From Candidatus Merdivicinus intestinavium (GTDB lineage: Bacteria; Bacillota; Clostridia; Oscillospirales; Ruminococcaceae): a stretch of 49,339 nt of DNA. Position numbers and translations under genes: made by a program. The notes under the pieces were generated by a model that worked only from the letters and a program-made list of their open reading frames with translations, was not told where the DNA came from and made no database searches. This document shows, piece after piece, positions 23,467-32,558 of the stretch; the first letter of the stretch is position 1; the number at the start of each line of letters is the position of its first letter. The stretch is from the NCBI GenBank assembly GCA_018713245.1, contig DVFM01000007.1, forward strand, positions 1 to 49,339, given 5' to 3'.

Positions 23467-23547
23467 CGCGATCGCTCCTTCCCATGGTTTCAAAAAGATA
23501 CCAGCATCTTCAGGAGCCGCCTGCATACCGGAAAGCCCCTTTCTTCC

Positions 23548-23576
23548 ATTATAGTATATCAGGCAAAAAAATGCAA
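23548..23576 (-). promoter_or_regulatory. Promoter of hxlR-type gene
   Basis: On the minus strand TTGCAT (23571-23576), 17-bp spacer, TATAAT (23548-23553). Confidence 0.7.
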
Positions 23577-23585
23577 CGCCGGCGG

Positions 23586-24692
23586 TTAATATCTGCCGTA
23601 CCGGTCCACCAGCTCCCGCACACGGCGCAGCCGCCGCACGCTGGAGCCGGGCACCACCTGGTCCGCCACGCCCAGGACATAGTTGGGGGACCCGGTCATC
23701 ACTTCGATGCAGTGCATCAGGTGGGCGTCAAAGTCCGCGTCGCTCAGGCTGTCCTCCCGGAAGAACCCCCCGGGCATTCCGCCCCAGATGATGGTTTCCG
23801 GCCGCACCAGCTCCCGCGCCTCCTCAATGGTCACATCCCCCACGGGCTTCGGAGTTACCGCCTCGATGACGTCGAAGCCGGAGCGTTTGGACAATTCCCC
23901 CACCAGCCCCCGGACGGTGCCGTCCTGGTGGACAAAGGAATATTTCCCGGCGGCCCGGATGCGGTCCGTCCACTTTTTGTGATAGCCCTCCATCAGCTCA
24001 TAGAAAGGCTTGACGCATTCGGAGGTGATGTTCTCGGGAATCATAATGCATTCCGCCGGGGAATTGACCGTCAGCTCGCAGGCTTCGTCGAATTTTTTCT
24101 CCATCCTGTTCAGGCAGTCCAGGACGGTTTCCTCCTCGTCCATGAGCATGTAGGTAAAATTCTCCACCCCGCTGGCCAGCGCCACCAGCTGCATCAGCGG
24201 GCTTTTGGGGGTGTAGCAGAGGACGACGCCGTTGCCGCCGATGGTTTGATACCGCTTTTCCGCGTAGTCGTAATTCGGGGTATAGACGGTGCTCTCCAGC
24301 ATTTCGCAGTAAAGCTTCAGGTCCTCCGCCGTTTCCACCATGTGCTTGGTCACGCCCCAGCTGTAGCTTTTCCGGCTGAATTCGGAAACCTGGGTCAGCT
24401 CGCCGGATTTCCAGCGGATGCGCTGAACCAGGCGGTTCCCCTCCTGCTCCGAAGTTTCCTCAAACCCCGCCCGTGTCCCGGAAAAAGGCTCGAACCCCTG
24501 AAGATAGAACCCAATCCCCAGGTCCCGGTGGAGCTTTTGCAGGCCGTCGTCATACCAGGTGCTGCGGTACTCCTCCGGGTAGGTCCCGTCCACCTCCAGC
24601 CCGTAGGTCCAGTAGGCCAGGTCGGCGCACCAGGGAAGCTGGTCCGGCTTTTTCCTCTGCAAAATGGATAAAACGCGCTCTCTTTCCGTCAT
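23586..24692 (-). CDS. Uroporphyrinogen-decarboxylase (URO-D) family protein
   Basis: A 368-residue TIM-barrel protein of the URO-D superfamily, starting MTERERVLSILQRKKPDQLPW. Conserved segments include FVHQDGTVRG and the C-terminal TPKPVGDVTIEEAREL and PETIIWGGMPG. In heterotroph gut Clostridia such genes without haem-pathway neighbours are usually corrinoid-dependent methyltransferase-like (MtaA/MtbA type) or of unknown function, rather than HemE. No corrinoid protein gene is adjacent. The start follows AAAGGAGG. It stands alone between the hxlR-type and permease genes. Confidence 0.85.
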   Translation of the reverse strand: MTERERVLSILQRKKPDQLPWCADLAYWTYGLEVDGTYPEEYRSTWYDDGLQKLHRDLGIGFYLQGFEPFSGTRAGFEETSEQEGNRLVQRIRWKSGELTQVSEFSRKSYSWGVTKHMVETAEDLKLYCEMLESTVYTPNYDYAEKRYQTIGGNGVVLCYTPKSPLMQLVALASGVENFTYMLMDEEETVLDCLNRMEKKFDEACELTVNSPAECIMIPENITSECVKPFYELMEGYHKKWTDRIRAAGKYSFVHQDGTVRGLVGELSKRSGFDVIEAVTPKPVGDVTIEEARELVRPETIIWGGMPGGFFREDSLSDADFDAHLMHCIEVMTGSPNYVLGVADQVVPGSSVRRLRRVRELVDRYGRY

Positions 24693-24887
24693 TACGGCAT
24701 CCTCCTTTGTCCGTTTCTAACTCCAGTATAGCAGATTCCGAAAATTCCGCATTTGATATTTTGCCGAGCACAAAATGAAAGGCGGGCGGCCTTACTATTT
24801 TTGAATAAGAAAGCCAAAACAGGCGGCGGTATTCTTTGTGAAAAACGTTTATTTATGAATTTTTATCAGGAAAAATGAAAAATTTGC

Positions 24888-24916
24888 TTGAATAATGTGC
24901 GGGAGTGCTTTATAAT
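24888..24916 (+). promoter_or_regulatory. Promoter of the NCS2 permease gene
   Basis: TTGAAT (24888-24893), 17-bp spacer, perfect TATAAT (24911-24916). The leader to the ATG at 24959 is about 35 bases, too short for a purine riboswitch. Confidence 0.7.
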
Positions 24917-24958
24917 AAGAAGTGTTTTCCAAAATCTTTTAGAGGAGGAGTTCCCTGC

Positions 24959-26335
24959 ATGGAAAAGTTTTTTAAACTCAAGCAGAACGGCACGACAGTC
25001 AGCCGAGAGATTGTCGCCGGTCTGACTACCTTCTTCGCCATGGCTTACATTATCGTGGTGAACCCGAACACCCTGAGCGGCCGCGCGGCCGGCCTGGAGC
25101 AGGAGCTGATGCCCTGGGGCGCCGTGTTCCTGGCTACCATCATCGCGTCCATCATCGGCACGCTGATTATGGGCCTGGTTGCAAACGTCCCCTATGCGCA
25201 GGCGCCCGGTATGGGTCTCAACGCCTTCTTTGTCTACACCGTCTGCCTGGGCCTGGGCTTTACCTGGCAGCAGACCCTGTCCATGGTGTTCATCTGCGGC
25301 CTCATCAATATCCTTATCACGGTGACGAAAATCCGCAAATTCATCATTAAGTCCATTCCCCGCAGCCTGCAGAACGCCATCGGCGGCGGCATCGGCATTT
25401 TCGTGGCCTACATCGGGTTCCTGAACGTGGGCATTGTGAACTTTGATTCCAGCGTGCCCGCCCTGGCCACTCTGAACACCCCGGTTCTCTGGCTGTTCCT
25501 CATCGGCCTGGTGCTGACCGTTGTGCTTTTGATCTGCAATGTCAAGGGCGCCATCCTCATCGGCATCGTCGCCACCGCCATCATCGGCATCCCCATGGGC
25601 GTTACCACCGTCAGCAGCTCCATCAGCTTCACCGAAGCCTGCCAGCAGCTGCCCACCACCTTCGGCGCCATCTTCACCAGCGCCGGGCTGCCCTCCCTGT
25701 TTACGGATATGTCCAAGCTCCCCCTGGTGCTGATTACCATCTTCGCTTTCAGCGTATCCGACACCTTTGACACCATCGGCACCTTCATCGGCACCGGCCG
25801 CCGCACCGGCATCTTCTCCGACGAGGACGAAAAATCCATGGAAACCAACTCCGGATTTAAGTCCAAGATGGACAAGGCCCTGTTTGCGGACGCCACTGCC
25901 ACCTCCATCGGCGCCATCTTCGGCACCTCCAACACCACCACCTTCGTGGAAAGCGCGGCCGGCATCGGCGCGGGCGGACGCACCGGTCTGACCAGCGTAG
26001 TCGTGGCCATCTGCTTCGCTCTGAGCGCCTTCCTCGCCACCTTTGTCAGCGCAATCCCCTCCGCCGCTACAGCGCCCGCCCTGGTCCTGGTCGGCGTCAT
26101 GATGATGTCCTCCTTCAAGGAAATCAAGTGGGACGAGCTGGACGAGGCGATCCCCGCCTTCTTCGCCGGCATCTTTATGGCCCTCTGCTACAGCATCTCC
26201 TACGGCATTGCGGCAGGATTCATTTTCTACTGCATCGTCAAGGTCTGCAAAAAGCAGGCGAAGGACATCCATCCGATCCTGTGGGTCGTAACCGGTCTGT
26301 TTATCCTGAACTTCATTCTGCTGGCTCTCATCTGA
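24959..26335 (+). CDS. NCS2-family nucleobase permease (AzgA-like adenine/guanine/hypoxanthine)
   Basis: A 458-residue polytopic permease. AzgA-type signatures: SREIVAGLTTFFAMAYIIVVNP at the N-terminus, YAQAPGMGLNAFF, the repeat-half motif SVSDTFDTIGTFIGTGRR, and GTSNTTTFVESAAGIGAGGRTG. About 12-14 membrane segments. These proteins are proton symporters for adenine, guanine or hypoxanthine. The start at ATG 24959 follows GAGGAGG. Monocistronic, terminated at 26385-26412. Specificity among purines cannot be set from sequence. Confidence 0.93.
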   Translation: MEKFFKLKQNGTTVSREIVAGLTTFFAMAYIIVVNPNTLSGRAAGLEQELMPWGAVFLATIIASIIGTLIMGLVANVPYAQAPGMGLNAFFVYTVCLGLGFTWQQTLSMVFICGLINILITVTKIRKFIIKSIPRSLQNAIGGGIGIFVAYIGFLNVGIVNFDSSVPALATLNTPVLWLFLIGLVLTVVLLICNVKGAILIGIVATAIIGIPMGVTTVSSSISFTEACQQLPTTFGAIFTSAGLPSLFTDMSKLPLVLITIFAFSVSDTFDTIGTFIGTGRRTGIFSDEDEKSMETNSGFKSKMDKALFADATATSIGAIFGTSNTTTFVESAAGIGAGGRTGLTSVVVAICFALSAFLATFVSAIPSAATAPALVLVGVMMMSSFKEIKWDELDEAIPAFFAGIFMALCYSISYGIAAGFIFYCIVKVCKKQAKDIHPILWVVTGLFILNFILLALI

Positions 26336-26384
26336 CCAGCTGTAAGGCAGTCATCCTATCATAAGAACATGTAATACAAAAAAG

Positions 26385-26412
26385 CGGAAGCGAAGGACGC
26401 TTTCGTTTTTTT
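26385..26412 (+). terminator. Rho-independent terminator of the NCS2 gene
   Basis: CGGAAGCG (26385-26392) pairs with CGCTTTCG (26398-26405) around AAGGA, followed by seven T. Confidence 0.92.
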
Positions 26413-26450
26413 GTCTATACAGCAATTGGAATTTGCAGAGGAAAAATTTT

Positions 26451-26963
26451 ATGAACGATATTGTATTTGAATATTTGGAAAAAGAGTCTTTTTCTGTAAA
26501 TGCTCCGCACCTTTTTTCTATTTTACATGCGAATATGACTTTGATTGCACCCACCGGCAATAGTTATGAGGAAGATTATAAATGCTGGCGCGATGCTTTT
26601 GGCAGCGCTTTTGTCCAGCAGGAAGAGAGGAAAATCATTCTGATCCTATCCCGGCATAGGGTGGTCGGCTTTTTTTGCTATTCAGTGAATGGAGATACAT
26701 TCAGAATGGAAGAAATACAAATTATTCCGGATCACCAAGGGAAGGATGGCGTATTCCGCAACTTATATAGTTTTGTAGTACAAAATCTGCCGGAGAACCT
26801 CCAATATGTAGAAGCGTTTGCAAATAAGAAAAACATCAAATCCCTTGCAATCCTTGATCGGTTGGGTCTGAGAATTATAGGAACAAATAGGAACCATACA
26901 AGTTATCATTTACGGGGCACTTTTGATGATCTGCTGCGATGGTTGAATAGGAGCAGCTTATGA
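26451..26963 (+). CDS. GNAT-like acetyltransferase, AT-rich
   Basis: A 170-residue protein with GNAT fold features: a central beta strand pair (IILILSRHRVVGFFCYS), FRMEEIQIIPDHQGKDGVF in the motif A position (the RxxGxG loop is degenerate) and AFANKKNIKSLAILDRLGLRIIG as motif B. The ATG at 26451 follows AGAGG; a TTG at 26433 is in frame. Base composition is visibly lower in G+C than all neighbours, and codons such as TTA, ATA and AAT are common, which suggests recent acquisition. Substrate unknown. Confidence 0.78.
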   Translation: MNDIVFEYLEKESFSVNAPHLFSILHANMTLIAPTGNSYEEDYKCWRDAFGSAFVQQEERKIILILSRHRVVGFFCYSVNGDTFRMEEIQIIPDHQGKDGVFRNLYSFVVQNLPENLQYVEAFANKKNIKSLAILDRLGLRIIGTNRNHTSYHLRGTFDDLLRWLNRSSL

Positions 26964-27011
26964 TCCATTCTTATTATCATGGAATGGCCTCAACAATTCC
27001 CCGAATATACT

Positions 27012-27063
27012 GAACCCCCCTATATCCGGCATTCAGCGCGGAAACAGGGGGGTTCTTCTTTTC
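27012..27063 (+). terminator. Terminator between the GNAT and lacI-type genes
   Basis: GAACCCCCCT (27012-27021) and AGGGGGGTTC (27046-27055) form a perfect 10-bp stem followed on the plus strand by TTCTTTTCTG. It could also stop the leftward lacI transcript. Confidence 0.8.
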
Positions 27064-27065
27064 TG

Positions 27066-28118
27066 TTAAAACTCTGTGGAACGCTTATACATGATCTGCG
27101 GCTGAATGTAGACAATCTCATGGAAATTGTCCGGGCTTTCCAGCTGCTGCAAAAGCTGCTGGGCCAGCCGCCGCCCCAAATCGGCCGTTTCCACAGAAGC
27201 CGTGGTCAGCTCCGAGGCCGTCAGAATGGACGCCTTGATGTTGTCGTATCCGGAAACCGCCAGGTCCTGCGGGACGGAAAGCCCCCGCTCGCTCAGGCAG
27301 TTTATCACAGTGTAGGCGGTGACGTCGTTGGCGCAGACAAAGCCCTCCGGCATTTCCCGCATCCCCCGGATAAACTCCCGCACCTCGTCCAGGAAGTAAA
27401 AGTGGCCCCGCCGGCTGTCCCGCAGGCAGAACTCCGGATAAACCGGCACATTATATTTCCGGCAGGTCTTTTCAAACCCCTGGTAGCGGTCGTACATGGT
27501 CTGGGCGTAGGTGATGTCCCCGATAAAGCCCAGTTTCCTGCGCCCCCGCCGGATGATGGATTCGGTAATCCGGCTGATGGCCCGTTCCCCTTCCAGAAGG
27601 ACGATGTCCCCGGACACGCCTTCCTGGAATTTCTCGGGGGTAATGTCCAGAAACACCACCGGAATACCGGAATTGGACAGCGCCGTGATGGCGGCATTAT
27701 TGTAAACATTGATGACAATAATGCCGCAGACGCTGTGGTCGGCAATGCTTTTGGGCAGTGTAAAGTTGGTTTCCTCGTTGCGGGTGATGAAATGGTAAAC
27801 GAAGTTGTAGCCGCGGGAGGAGACCTCGTTTGCGATGCCGTTGATGATCTTCAGCCAGAAGTCGGAAAAATCCGGCTCTGTTGCGATAACTGCAATGTTG
27901 TTTCGGATGACAGGACCGCTGCTGTCCGCTTCCTGGGCCAGCCGCAGGATGTTGCGGTTGATCTTTTTGTAATCGTATTCCACCAGCTTGCGGGCGACAC
28001 GGCGCCGGGTATCCTCGGAAACGCCTTCCTTGTTGTTGATGACCTTGGAAACCGTGATCCGGGACACATTCAGTTCATCCGCAATCTGCTGAAGGGATAC
28101 TTTGTGGTTCTGGTTCAT
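27066..28118 (-). CDS. LacI-family regulator of the mannoside locus
   Basis: A 350-residue LacI-type regulator. HTH: VSLQQIADELNVSRITVSKVINNKEGVSEDTRRRVARKL; the sugar-binding core follows, with NIAVIATEPDFSDFW and the terminal STEF. The ATG at 28118 follows GGAGGAG. It lies 38 bp downstream of the GH38 alpha-mannosidase gene in the same direction and is probably co-transcribed, so it is the natural candidate regulator of the 27-38 kb glycan locus. A possible operator is the perfect palindrome at 36142-36153. Confidence 0.92.
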   Translation of the reverse strand: MNQNHKVSLQQIADELNVSRITVSKVINNKEGVSEDTRRRVARKLVEYDYKKINRNILRLAQEADSSGPVIRNNIAVIATEPDFSDFWLKIINGIANEVSSRGYNFVYHFITRNEETNFTLPKSIADHSVCGIIVINVYNNAAITALSNSGIPVVFLDITPEKFQEGVSGDIVLLEGERAISRITESIIRRGRRKLGFIGDITYAQTMYDRYQGFEKTCRKYNVPVYPEFCLRDSRRGHFYFLDEVREFIRGMREMPEGFVCANDVTAYTVINCLSERGLSVPQDLAVSGYDNIKASILTASELTTASVETADLGRRLAQQLLQQLESPDNFHEIVYIQPQIMYKRSTEF

Positions 28119-28156
28119 AATCTCCTCCTCTCCTGTCAAACTGTGAAAATCTGCGT

Positions 28157-31100
28157 TTATTTGGTCAGGCGGAAGGTTTTGACCTCATAGGGCTTCACAG
28201 TAAAGGTAAAGCTGTGCCCGTCGCCGGAAAGCTCCGCGATGGGATTCTCCAGCAGATCGCACTCCTCCACCTTGGAGAACCGGTCCGCCGTCGTGACGGT
28301 GACTTCGGTGCGGCAGTTCTGGTACTCGTACAGGCGGATAATGGTGCTGTCGCCTTCCACAGCCTGCTTCACCGTCTCCAGCGCCACATTTTCCGCGGAA
28401 ACGTCCACATAGCTCCGGGGCAGGCCCTCGCCCTTGGCGGACGCCGCAGCAGTCCGAACCGGGATGTTCAGCGCATAAGCGGCCTCGGCCACCTTGCCTT
28501 CCCGCCAGCCGCCCATATGGGGCAGCAGCGCATAGGTGAAGGTGTGCTCCTCCTGGTCGGCCACAGGGTTGGGGAGGATGCCGGATTTCAGGAGGGTCAG
28601 AGTCATGTGCCCTTCCCGGATGGAGTGGCCGTACTTGCAGTCATTCAGAATGGCAACGCCGTAGCCGCTCTCGGAAAGGTCGGCCCACTTGTGGGCGCAG
28701 ACCTCAAACTTGGCCACATCCCACATGGTATTGGCGTGGGTCGGGCGGGTCAGGTTGCCGAACTGGATGTCGTAGGACGCCTCGTTGGCGTTGATGTCCA
28801 CGTCAAATTCCGCCTTGAGCAGCACCTGATGCTGTTTCCAGTCTACCCAGGTGTCGAACTCAATATTCCGGCTGTCCGCATAGAAGCGGATGTTCTGGAC
28901 AATGGTGGAGTGAAGGAACTTCCGCTCAATCCGCAGGGTGGCGCGGGCGGGACCCTTCTCGGTCCATTCCATGGACTGCACGTCGTCCACCAGCCAGGAC
29001 TTCTCCGTGTAGTAAATGTCAATGTCCCAGTTGTCGTAGTTCATGGGCTTATCCTCGTAAGCCTTGAGGACGTTGCCCAGCTTGCCGGGCTTTAAGAGCT
29101 CGCGGTTTGCTTCCTTGTCAAAAATGGAGGTGAAGAAGCCCTTTTCGTTCCAGGTGATGTTGTAGAAGGGGGTCCGGATGCCGTTTTCGCTGATGACGAA
29201 GGGGGATTTTTCCTCCTTGGCAGCAGCGGGGACAAAGAACTTCCAGCCCTTGGCGGGAACGTCCTTGACATAGCAGACGGCGCCGTCCGCGTTCTTCTGG
29301 ACAGGGTACACGCTGCCGTTCTCGTCCTGAAGCGCCTCCGCCTCAAAGGGCACGGAAATCACGGCGTCCCGGACAAAGGGCGCGGCGTTAAAGGCCACCA
29401 GGCTGCCTTCCGGCGCGCCGGAATGGTCGGCCAGCAGCTGCACGCGGTTCTGAATCAGCGCGTCCGCCCGCTTGATGAGGTCCTCGTATTCCGCCTTGGT
29501 CACTTCATACACATCGTGGATGGAGGAACCGGGCAGGATGTCGTGGAACTGGTTTAAGAGGATGGTTTCCCAGCTCTTGTAGATTTCCTCGGCGGGATAT
29601 TCCGCGCCCAAATCCTTGGCCCAGCTGGCAAAGAACTCCGCTTCCTGCCACAGAAGCTCGGATTTCCGGTTGCCCTTCTTGTTCCGGGCCATGGAGGTGT
29701 AGGTGCCGCGGTGGTATTCCAGATACAATTCGCCGACCCAGCGGGGGAGCTTCTCGTTTTCGCCGCATTTTTCAAACAGCTGGTCGAAATAATTGCGGGA
29801 AGTTTCCCAGCGGACCTTGGGCGCGCCGGTGATGCCTTTGGAAAGGCGCTTGGCGTTCTCCGCCATGGGGCGGGTGGTTCCGCCGCCGCCGTCGCCGTAG
29901 CCGCAGGAGAGGAGGACGTCGTTTGCGAACTCCTTCTGCTGGTAGCGCTCCCAGGCGCGGATGACGGAGGTGGCGTTCAGGAAGCCGTTGTAGGTGGTGT
30001 AATGGCTGTCCTTCGCCTGGTGGGCGTCCTGGGTGGTGATGAGGTGGGTAAAGATCTCGGTCCCGTCGATTCCCTTCCACCAGAAGGTGTCCATGGGCAG
30101 CTTGTTGAACTGGTTCCAGGCGATCTTGGTGGTCATGAAGTAATCGATGCCGGATTTTTTCATAATCTGGGGCAGGGCCGCGGAATAACCGAACACGTCG
30201 GGCAGCCAGAGAATCTTGTTGTCCTTGCCGAACTCGTCCTTGAAGAACTTTTTGCCGTGGAGGAACTGACGCACCATGCTTTCGCCGGAAATCAGGTTGC
30301 AGTCCGCCTCCAGCCACATGCCGCCTTCCACTTCCCAGCGGCCTTCGGCCACCCGCTGCTTGATTTTTTCAAACATTTCGGGATAGCGCTCTTTGACGAA
30401 AGCGTAGAGCTGGGGCTGGCTGGACATAAACTTGTATTCGGGGTATTCGTCCATGAGCTTCAGCGCCGTGGCAAAGGAACGGGCGGCCTTCTCCCGGGTC
30501 TGGGCGACGGTCCACCACCACGCCACGTCGATGTGGGTGTGGCCGATGCAGGTGGCGATGACTTCGTCATGGCCGGCCAGCTCGGTGTAAATCTTCTGCT
30601 CCGCATACTGGTTGGCGGCGTCCACCGAGGCGTAGAATTCCGGGCTGTAGGGCTCCCGCAGGTCGATGAGGTTCACCGTCTCGTTGAGGGCCTTTTCCAG
30701 CGCGATGCGGCTCATGTTATCCTTTTCCAGCCAGCCCGCGATTTCGTTGGCAACCGTCAGGTTGTAGAACAGGCGCTCAATTTCCTCGCTGCGTTCCATG
30801 TAGGAAGCGTGCAGCTCCAGGCGGAAATCCTCGCCGGCGTGCTCGTTGGTGTCGCGGCCGGTGTACGCCTGGAGGTCCAGCCGGTAGGTCTCGCCCGCCT
30901 TGGCGCAGCGGGTCAGCAGCACTTCCCGGTGGTTGATGTCCACGCCCTGAATGGGCTCCCCGTTCACAAAGGCGAGGAACTGGGGGTTCACCGCGTCCCA
31001 ATACACCCGGTCGGTGCAGAAATAGAGCCACAGGGGCTTTCCTTCAAAGCTCTCCGGAACGGTCAGCTCCGTGCGGAACCAATAATGCTCGTCCGGGCCT

Positions 31101-31276
31101 TCCCAGACGTCCGTTTCCGTATGGAAGGGCTCATAGGAGCCGGCGGCGTCCGCCTCGGCGGGATTGACGAAAAATCCCTTTTTATACTGAAACTCCGCAA
31201 TCGGGCAGTTCTGGACCGTAATCAGGCTCCCCAGCTCCTGGGTGATTACGTCCACACGCTCTTTTCCAAAAATCAT
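28157..31276 (-). CDS. GH38 alpha-mannosidase
   Basis: A 1039-residue glycoside hydrolase of family 38, the size of cytosolic-type bacterial and eukaryotic alpha-mannosidases. Order: N-terminal accessory beta domain (1-235), catalytic (beta/alpha)7 barrel with zinc ligands His246 and Asp250 in HTHIDVAW and the nucleophile Asp360 in WLPDVFGYS, helical region (RDLGAEYPAEE area), and C-terminal beta domains. No signal peptide, so it acts inside the cell on imported oligosaccharides. It has its own duplicated promoter and is followed by the LacI gene. With the neighbouring GH130 it would strip alpha-mannose from N-glycan fragments before phosphorolysis of the core. Confidence 0.96.
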   Translation of the reverse strand: MIFGKERVDVITQELGSLITVQNCPIAEFQYKKGFFVNPAEADAAGSYEPFHTETDVWEGPDEHYWFRTELTVPESFEGKPLWLYFCTDRVYWDAVNPQFLAFVNGEPIQGVDINHREVLLTRCAKAGETYRLDLQAYTGRDTNEHAGEDFRLELHASYMERSEEIERLFYNLTVANEIAGWLEKDNMSRIALEKALNETVNLIDLREPYSPEFYASVDAANQYAEQKIYTELAGHDEVIATCIGHTHIDVAWWWTVAQTREKAARSFATALKLMDEYPEYKFMSSQPQLYAFVKERYPEMFEKIKQRVAEGRWEVEGGMWLEADCNLISGESMVRQFLHGKKFFKDEFGKDNKILWLPDVFGYSAALPQIMKKSGIDYFMTTKIAWNQFNKLPMDTFWWKGIDGTEIFTHLITTQDAHQAKDSHYTTYNGFLNATSVIRAWERYQQKEFANDVLLSCGYGDGGGGTTRPMAENAKRLSKGITGAPKVRWETSRNYFDQLFEKCGENEKLPRWVGELYLEYHRGTYTSMARNKKGNRKSELLWQEAEFFASWAKDLGAEYPAEEIYKSWETILLNQFHDILPGSSIHDVYEVTKAEYEDLIKRADALIQNRVQLLADHSGAPEGSLVAFNAAPFVRDAVISVPFEAEALQDENGSVYPVQKNADGAVCYVKDVPAKGWKFFVPAAAKEEKSPFVISENGIRTPFYNITWNEKGFFTSIFDKEANRELLKPGKLGNVLKAYEDKPMNYDNWDIDIYYTEKSWLVDDVQSMEWTEKGPARATLRIERKFLHSTIVQNIRFYADSRNIEFDTWVDWKQHQVLLKAEFDVDINANEASYDIQFGNLTRPTHANTMWDVAKFEVCAHKWADLSESGYGVAILNDCKYGHSIREGHMTLTLLKSGILPNPVADQEEHTFTYALLPHMGGWREGKVAEAAYALNIPVRTAAASAKGEGLPRSYVDVSAENVALETVKQAVEGDSTIIRLYEYQNCRTEVTVTTADRFSKVEECDLLENPIAELSGDGHSFTFTVKPYEVKTFRLTK

Positions 31277-31315
31277 TCAGATACCTCTCTTTTCATGGGA
31301 TATGCGCAAGCGGCC

Positions 31316-31394
31316 TTTTTATTATAATGCATTTCCGCCCGCAGCACAAGGGGCATTTTTGTTATTATGCATTCCCGCCCGCAGCAAAGGGGCC
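31316..31394. repeat. Tandem 40-bp duplication at the GH38 promoter
   Basis: Two copies, 31316-31355 and 31356-31394, share TTTTT-TTAT-ATGCATT-CCCGCCCGCAGCA-AAGGGGC with few differences (about 88-90% identity). The right-hand (upstream) copy carries a decayed -10. Confidence 0.85.
31321..31349 (-). promoter_or_regulatory. Promoter of GH38-lacI unit
   Basis: On the minus strand TTGTGC (31344-31349), 17-bp spacer, perfect TATAAT (31321-31326), lying wholly inside the downstream copy of the 40-bp duplication. Confidence 0.75.
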
Positions 31395-31420
31395 GGAACC
31401 GGAATTTGAAGCCCTGTTTC

Positions 31421-31471
31421 AAAAAACAAACCACCGGAATGTCTGCCGCAGGGCACACATCCGATGGTTTT
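31421..31471 (-). terminator. Terminator of the ABC-GH130 operon
   Basis: On the minus strand AAACCA, CGG and TGT arms pair with ACA, CCG and TGGTTT arms around a GCCCTGCGGC apex, followed by GTTTTTTG. It separates the GH130 operon from the GH38 unit. Confidence 0.8.
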
Positions 31472-31480
31472 CCAGCTAGA

Positions 31481-32476
31481 TTACAGGCTGTTCTTCTTCA
31501 GCCAATCCAGAACCTCGTCCAACTTGGTAAAGGCGAGGCCGGTAACCGTGTCTGCACAGCCATAGTAGATCGCAATTCGGCCGGTTTCCGCATCAGTCAG
31601 TGCCGCGCAGGGGAAGGTAACATTCGGAACATCTCCGACGCACTCATAGTCCATCTGGGGCGAAATCAGATAGGGACGGGACCGGTAGAGCACCTTGGTG
31701 GGATCTTCCAGGTCCAGCAGCGCCGCGCCGAAGCTGTACACATAGCCGTTGCAGCTCGTCAGGACGCCGTGATAGAAGAGCAGCCAGCCTTCGTCCGTCT
31801 CAATGGGGGCAGGTCCGGGGCCGATCTTGGTGGTCTGCCAGGCAGACTCCTCAAAAGGAGAGGTGCCCATCACATAACGGTGGCGTCCCCAGTAGACCAG
31901 GTCCGGGCTTTCGCTCAGATAGATGTCGCCGAAGGCCGTATGGCCGGTGTCGCTGGGGCGGGAGAGCATGACGTATTTCCCGTTGAGCTTCCGGGGGAAC
32001 AGGACCCCGTTGCGGTTGTACGGGAGAAACGCATTCTCCAGCTGATAGAATTTCTTGAAGTCGTAGGTGTAGCCCAGGCCGATGGTGGGGCCGTGGTAGC
32101 CGTTGCACCAACAGATGAAGTAACGGTCCTCGCATTTGAGCACGCGGGCGTCGTAGCGGTACTGCACCTTGAGGATTTCCTCCGGAATGCCGTCGCCTTC
32201 AAATACCAGCGGCTCGTCCTCGATCTCCCAGTGGATGCCGTCCTTGCTGAAGCCGGCGAACAGGTTCATTCTGCGGGCGCGGTCGTCGCAGCGGAAAACG
32301 CCGGCATAGCCGTCGCCGAAGGGAACCGCCGCCGAGTTAAAAATGCTGTTGGAGTTCTTCTGCTCATCCCGGCGGATAATGGGATTCGCGGAATAACGCC
32401 ACATCACGTCTTTGCAGCCGGCGGGCTTTTCCTCCCAGGGGATATTCGGGAGCGCTTCGCCAATAATTTTTGCCAT
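31481..32476 (-). CDS. GH130 beta-1,4-mannosyl-N-acetylglucosamine phosphorylase
   Basis: A 331-residue GH130 phosphorylase. The sequence closely follows the human-gut N-glycan phosphorylase type (UhgbMP/BT1033, EC 2.4.1.320): [92 protein letters not shown] and [13 protein letters not shown] are all recognisable from memory of that subgroup. The catalytic Asp is probably Asp109 in YRYDARV. It would release mannose-1-phosphate from Man-beta-1,4-GlcNAc. The start ATG 32476 follows GAGGG. Last gene of the ABC operon. Exact linkage specificity is inferred. Confidence 0.92.
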   Translation of the reverse strand: MAKIIGEALPNIPWEEKPAGCKDVMWRYSANPIIRRDEQKNSNSIFNSAAVPFGDGYAGVFRCDDRARRMNLFAGFSKDGIHWEIEDEPLVFEGDGIPEEILKVQYRYDARVLKCEDRYFICWCNGYHGPTIGLGYTYDFKKFYQLENAFLPYNRNGVLFPRKLNGKYVMLSRPSDTGHTAFGDIYLSESPDLVYWGRHRYVMGTSPFEESAWQTTKIGPGPAPIETDEGWLLFYHGVLTSCNGYVYSFGAALLDLEDPTKVLYRSRPYLISPQMDYECVGDVPNVTFPCAALTDAETGRIAIYYGCADTVTGLAFTKLDEVLDWLKKNSL

Positions 32477-32558
32477 ATCCAACCCTCATTTTCTGCTGTC
32501 ATAAAGCAAGGGGATGGGAGAGGCTTGCTCCCCTCATCCCCCGAAAAGGTCCTATCGC

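Noticed and set aside
23460-23480. GCGATCGC octamer near the hxlR-type start
   Set aside because: It coincides with the start codon region and occurs singly; no evidence that it is more than chance.
24917-24958. Purine riboswitch before the NCS2 permease
   Set aside because: Only about 35-40 bases lie between the predicted start and the ATG, and the conserved purine-riboswitch loops are absent.
24866-26272. 468-codon minus-strand frame opposite the NCS2 permease
   Set aside because: Gly/Asp/His-rich antisense artefact; the plus strand encodes a clear permease.
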